Part shown: in pieces, positions 59,522 through 64,000 of the stretch | How the letters are laid out: each line of letters starts with the position of its first letter | Numbering within the stretch: the first letter of the stretch is position 1 | Assembly (NCBI RefSeq): GCF_001512295.1 | Contig: NZ_LNUP01000016.1 | Span: 215,045-279,044 of the forward strand | Direction of reading: 5' to 3' | Length of the DNA stretch: 64,000 bases | Source of the DNA: Pseudomonas sp. EpS/L25 | GTDB lineage: Bacteria > Pseudomonadota > Gammaproteobacteria > Pseudomonadales > Pseudomonadaceae | The notes under the pieces: model-generated | Told to the model about the DNA's origin: nothing | Seen by the model: only the letters and a program-made list of their open reading frames with translations | The model's database searches: none | Position numbers and translations under genes: made by a program

Positions 59522-61246
59522 GTGGAGCTATTAACTGGCGCTGAGATGGTCGTCCGCTTCTTGCGCGACGAGGGCGTGAAACACATCTACGGGTACCCGG
59601 GCGGTGCCCTGCTGCACATCTACGACGCCCTGTTCAAGGAACCGGCGCTCAACCACATCCTGGTTCGTCACGAACAAGCCGCCACCCACATGGCCGACGG
59701 CTACGCCCGCGCCACCGGCAAGGCCGGCGTGGTCCTGGTGACCTCCGGTCCCGGTGCGACCAATGCCATCACCGGCATCGCCACCGCCTACATGGACTCC
59801 ATCCCCATGGTGGTCCTGTCCGGCCAGGTGCCGAGCAACATGGTCGGCACCGATGCCTTCCAGGAAACCGACATGGTCGGTATCTCCCGGCCGATCGTGA
59901 AGCACAGCTTCATCATCAAGCACCCCTCCGAGATCCCCGAAGTCCTCAAGAAGGCCTTCTACCTCGCCGAGTCCGGTCGTCCCGGCCCGGTGGTGGTGGA
60001 TATCCCCAAGGACATGGGCGATCCGACCAAGAAATACGAATACGTCTATCCGAAGAAGATCAAGCTGCGCTCCTACAATCCGGCGCAGCGCGGTCACTCA
60101 GGCCAGATCCGCAAGGCAGTGGAAATGCTGGTTGCGGCCAAGCGGCCGATCCTCTACGCGGGTGGCGGCGTCATCCTCGGCGGTGCCTCCGGTGCCCTCA
60201 CCGAGCTGGCGCGCCTGCTCAACCTGCCGGTCACCAATACCCTGATGGGGCTGGGTAGCTATCCTGGCAGCGATCGCCAGTTTCTCGGCATGCTCGGCAT
60301 GCACGGCAGCTACCCGGCCAACCTGGCCATGCACCACAGTGACGTCATCCTCGCCGTCGGTGCCCGTTTCGATGACCGCGTGATCAACGGTGCCAAGCGC
60401 TTCTGCCCCAACGCCAAGATCATCCACGTCGACATCGATCCGGCCTCCATCTCCAAGACCATCAAGGCCGACGTACCCATCGTCGGTCCGGTCGACAGCG
60501 TTCTCGCCGAGATGGTCACCGTCGTCCGCGAACTCAACGAGAAGCCCCACGCCGAGAGCCAGGCCACCTGGTGGAAGCAGATCGAGGAATGGCGCGGCAG
60601 CCGTGGCCTGTTCCCCTACAACAAGGGCGACGGCAGCATCATCAAGCCGCAGACCGTCATCGAGACGCTCTACGATGTCACCGGTGGGGATGCCTACGTC
60701 ACCTCCGATGTCGGCCAGCACCAGATGTTCGCCGCCCAGTACTACCTGTACGACAAGCCCAATCGCTGGATCAACTCCGGCGGTCTCGGCACCATGGGTT
60801 TCGGCTTCCCGGCGGCCATGGGCGTCAAGCTCAACTTCCCCGATGCCGACGTCGCCTGCGTCACCGGCGAAGGCAGTGTGCAGATGAACATCCAGGAGCT
60901 CTCCACCTGCATGCAGTACGACCTGCCGGTGAAGATCGTCTGCCTCAACAACGGTGCCCTGGGCATGGTCCGCCAATGGCAGGACATGCAGTACAGCAGC
61001 CGCTACTCCCACTCCTACATGGAATCCCTGCCGGACTTCGTCAAGCTGGCCGAGGCCTATGGCCACGTCGGCATGCGCATCCAGCGTCTGGAAGACCTCA
61101 AGCCGATGATGGCCGAAGCCTTCGCCATGAAGGACCGCCTGGTCTTCCTCGACATCGCCGTGGACAACACCGAGCACGTCTACCCGATGCAGATCAAGGA
61201 TGGCGCGATGCGCGACATGTGGCTGAGCAAGACGGAGCGGACCTGA
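59522..61246 (+). CDS. ilvI: Acetolactate synthase, large catalytic subunit
   Basis: The 574-residue ThDP enzyme has the N-terminal PYR domain with [14 protein letters not shown] and the catalytic Glu in [20 protein letters not shown]. An FAD-binding middle ([20 protein letters not shown]) precedes the C-terminal PP domain with [14 protein letters not shown] (ThDP motif GEGS-N; usual GDGS) and [13 protein letters not shown]. It makes acetolactate or acetohydroxybutyrate for Val, Leu and Ile. The start is GTG after GAGGTGATAC. ilvH follows within 2 bp. Confidence 0.96.
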   Translation: MELLTGAEMVVRFLRDEGVKHIYGYPGGALLHIYDALFKEPALNHILVRHEQAATHMADGYARATGKAGVVLVTSGPGATNAITGIATAYMDSIPMVVLSGQVPSNMVGTDAFQETDMVGISRPIVKHSFIIKHPSEIPEVLKKAFYLAESGRPGPVVVDIPKDMGDPTKKYEYVYPKKIKLRSYNPAQRGHSGQIRKAVEMLVAAKRPILYAGGGVILGGASGALTELARLLNLPVTNTLMGLGSYPGSDRQFLGMLGMHGSYPANLAMHHSDVILAVGARFDDRVINGAKRFCPNAKIIHVDIDPASISKTIKADVPIVGPVDSVLAEMVTVVRELNEKPHAESQATWWKQIEEWRGSRGLFPYNKGDGSIIKPQTVIETLYDVTGGDAYVTSDVGQHQMFAAQYYLYDKPNRWINSGGLGTMGFGFPAAMGVKLNFPDADVACVTGEGSVQMNIQELSTCMQYDLPVKIVCLNNGALGMVRQWQDMQYSSRYSHSYMESLPDFVKLAEAYGHVGMRIQRLEDLKPMMAEAFAMKDRLVFLDIAVDNTEHVYPMQIKDGAMRDMWLSKTERT

Positions 61247-61248
61247 CC

Positions 61249-62783
<1,535 letters not shown>

Positions 62784-62817
62784 TCGGGCAGGGCGTCAGC
62801 CCTGTAACGAACGGTAA

Positions 62818-62843
62818 AGACGCGGCCTCGGCCGCGTTTTTTA
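62818..62843 (+). terminator. Terminator of ilvIHC
   Basis: CGCGGC-CTCG-GCCGCG followed by TTTTTT, 37 bp after ilvC. Confidence 0.9.
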
Positions 62844-62947
62844 TTGCACTGCCCACGACCCCGGCAATGCCTTAGCATGGGAGGTTAGGCTGAACCCTGT
62901 GCGCATGGGGTCAGTCCAATCCGTCAGGTAATGCCCAAGGAAAATCC

Positions 62948-63802
62948 ATGAGCGAGCGTCCCGAAGAAACCCCGTCCCCTTCCACCACCGACGGCCTCAT
63001 TCCCGTGGATGAGCACATCGAGGAAACCCAGGACGCCCAGGGGCGCAAGATCAGACGCCGTGGCGTATACCTGTTGCCCAACCTGTTCACCACCGCGGCG
63101 CTCTTCGCCGGCCTCTATTCCATCATCAAGGGCGTCGCTGCCCAGACCGCCTTCACCCAGGGGCAATACGACGTCGCCTCCGCTGGCTTCTCGGCCGCCG
63201 CCGCGGCGATCTTCATCGCCATGGTGCTAGATGGCCTGGACGGTCGCGTCGCCCGCATGACCAATACCCAGAGTGCCTTCGGCGAACAATACGATTCCTT
63301 GTCCGACATGGTCGCCTTCGGTGTCGCTCCGGCGATCCTGGCCTACCAATGGGCACTCAGCGGCCTGGGCAATGTCGGCTGGGCCGTCGCCTTCATCTAT
63401 GTAGCCGGCGCGGCCTTGCGCCTGGCGCGCTTCAACACCCAGATCGGCTCGGTGGACAAGCGCTACTTCATCGGCCTGGCCAGCCCCTCGGCTGCCGCCC
63501 TGGTGGCCGGTACCGTCTGGTGCTTCAGTGACTTCGGCATCCTCGGCTCCAAGCTCTCCTTCCTAGTTGCCCTCATGGTGGCTGCCGCCGGCATGCTCAT
63601 GGTCAGCAACTTCAAGTACTGGAGCTTCAAGACCCTGGGTCTGAAAGGGCGGGTACCCTTCGTGGTCATCCTGGTCGCCGTGCTGGTCTTCGCCGTGGTC
63701 TTCACCGATCCACCGCGCGTCTTGCTGCTGGGCTTCCTGGCCTATGCCGTCTCCGGTCCCCTCATGACGCTCTGGCGCGGCCGTCGTACCGGTCGGGCCT
63801 GA
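62948..63802 (+). CDS. pssA: CDP-diacylglycerol--serine O-phosphatidyltransferase
   Basis: The 284-residue membrane enzyme has a polar N-tail (about 1-40), then six to eight hydrophobic segments. It carries the CDP-alcohol phosphatidyltransferase motif DGLDGRVARMTNTQSAFGEQ with YDSLSDMVAFG just after it (DG-AR-G-D-D pattern, about 95-125). It makes phosphatidylserine, the precursor of phosphatidylethanolamine. The order ilvIHC-pssA-rrn is conserved in pseudomonads. The ATG at 62948 follows a long non-coding gap of 164 bp. Confidence 0.95.
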   Translation: MSERPEETPSPSTTDGLIPVDEHIEETQDAQGRKIRRRGVYLLPNLFTTAALFAGLYSIIKGVAAQTAFTQGQYDVASAGFSAAAAAIFIAMVLDGLDGRVARMTNTQSAFGEQYDSLSDMVAFGVAPAILAYQWALSGLGNVGWAVAFIYVAGAALRLARFNTQIGSVDKRYFIGLASPSAAALVAGTVWCFSDFGILGSKLSFLVALMVAAAGMLMVSNFKYWSFKTLGLKGRVPFVVILVAVLVFAVVFTDPPRVLLLGFLAYAVSGPLMTLWRGRRTGRA

Positions 63803-63811
63803 GTCTCCAGA

Positions 63812-63844
63812 GAAGGGGCTGCGCAAGCAGCCCCTTCTTTTTTG
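63812..63844 (+). terminator. Terminator of pssA
   Basis: GAAGGGGCTGC-GCAA-GCAGCCCCTTC followed by TTTTTTG. Confidence 0.93.
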
Positions 63845-63864
63845 CCTTTTTGAAAAATAACCTG

Positions 63865-63892
63865 TTGACCTGCTCCGAAACTCCCCTATAAT
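63865..63892 (+). promoter_or_regulatory. rRNA operon promoter
   Basis: TTGACC (63865-63870), 16 bp, and the perfect -10 TATAAT (63887-63892) followed by a GCGC discriminator, with an A/T-rich UP-type stretch upstream (63837-63860). This is the layout of Pseudomonas rrn P1 promoters, which are targets of ppGpp and DksA. Confidence 0.8.
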
Positions 63893-64000
63893 GCGCCCCA
63901 CTTCCGGCGCAGACGCTGAAGCGGCTTGAAAATCAAGCACTTAGGTCTGGGTCGGGCGAGGGCTCCACGGAGTCCTCGCGGCTGGGTCAACGCCTTCGGG
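63893..64000 (+). other. rRNA operon 5' leader (incomplete)
   Basis: The transcribed leader follows, with an inverted repeat GCTTGA-AAA-TCAAGC at 63925-63939. The 16S 5' end (AGAGTTTGATC) is not reached, so the rRNA gene itself lies beyond the window. Confidence 0.7.

Overview
The window is a gene-dense, GC-rich chromosomal segment from a Pseudomonas. Its gene order matches blocks of the P. aeruginosa core genome: lptD-amgK-murU, rpe-gph-trpE, trpGDC, vfr-osmC-speD, acs-pgi-panCB-folK-pcnB-crcZ-cbrBA, gluQRS-dksA, mrcB, and ilvIHC-pssA followed by an rRNA operon promoter. Pseudomonas-specific small RNAs (CrcZ, PrrF) support this. The species is not certain from sequence alone; a member of the P. 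oryzihabitans/psychrotolerans branch would be my guess. I see no insertion sequence, prophage, CRISPR array or tRNA gene.

Left part (1-9.7 kb): envelope genes (surA start, lptD, and the peptidoglycan-recycling pair amgK-murU), the co-chaperone djlA, a DUF3530 protein, then rpe-gph and trpE. trpE is preceded by a small Trp-codon leader peptide. trpGDC (17.1-19.8 kb) has a matching promoter and leader peptide. Between the two trp units, where P. aeruginosa PAO1 carries its R/F pyocin genes, lies an accessory operon (9.98-17.06 kb). It encodes a biotin carboxylase-BCCP fusion, a KipI-KipA (PxpB-PxpC) fusion, a DUF1445 protein, PxpA/YcsF and an NRAMP-like transporter, with a divergent GntR regulator. 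This is the best candidate for an incompletely described system: a 5-oxoproline- or lactam-type pathway joined to a biotin-dependent, urea-carboxylase-like enzyme.

Middle part (19.8-46 kb): a BCCT transporter, vfr, osmC-like, speD, a cation/proton antiporter, a large PAS/GAF/GGDEF/EAL protein, two small stress-type proteins, acs, pgi, panBC (with no panD beside it), folK, pcnB, and the carbon-catabolite regulators cbrA-cbrB. The CrcZ sRNA gene can be read directly in the 0.7 kb gap after cbrB: a sigma54 promoter, upstream activator repeats and six A-rich Hfq/Crc-type motifs.

Right part (46-64 kb): dksA, an aminotransferase, sfsA, a nucleoside uptake and salvage operon (nupC-like, tsx-like, cdd, deoA), an iron-regulated PrrF sRNA with its Fur box facing the end of deoA, a cyclic-nucleotide-binding protein, an APH/P-loop kinase fusion, mrcB, small envelope genes, ilvIHC, pssA and, at the very end, an rRNA operon promoter.

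Two intergenic regions (9.68-9.95 kb and 30.85-31.12 kb) hold the same set of REP-like palindromes. Start codons were chosen by ribosome-binding site, overlap with the upstream gene and remembered family N-termini, because many long reading frames extend well upstream of the likely start in this GC-rich DNA. No database search was run: all names come from recognising motifs and synteny.
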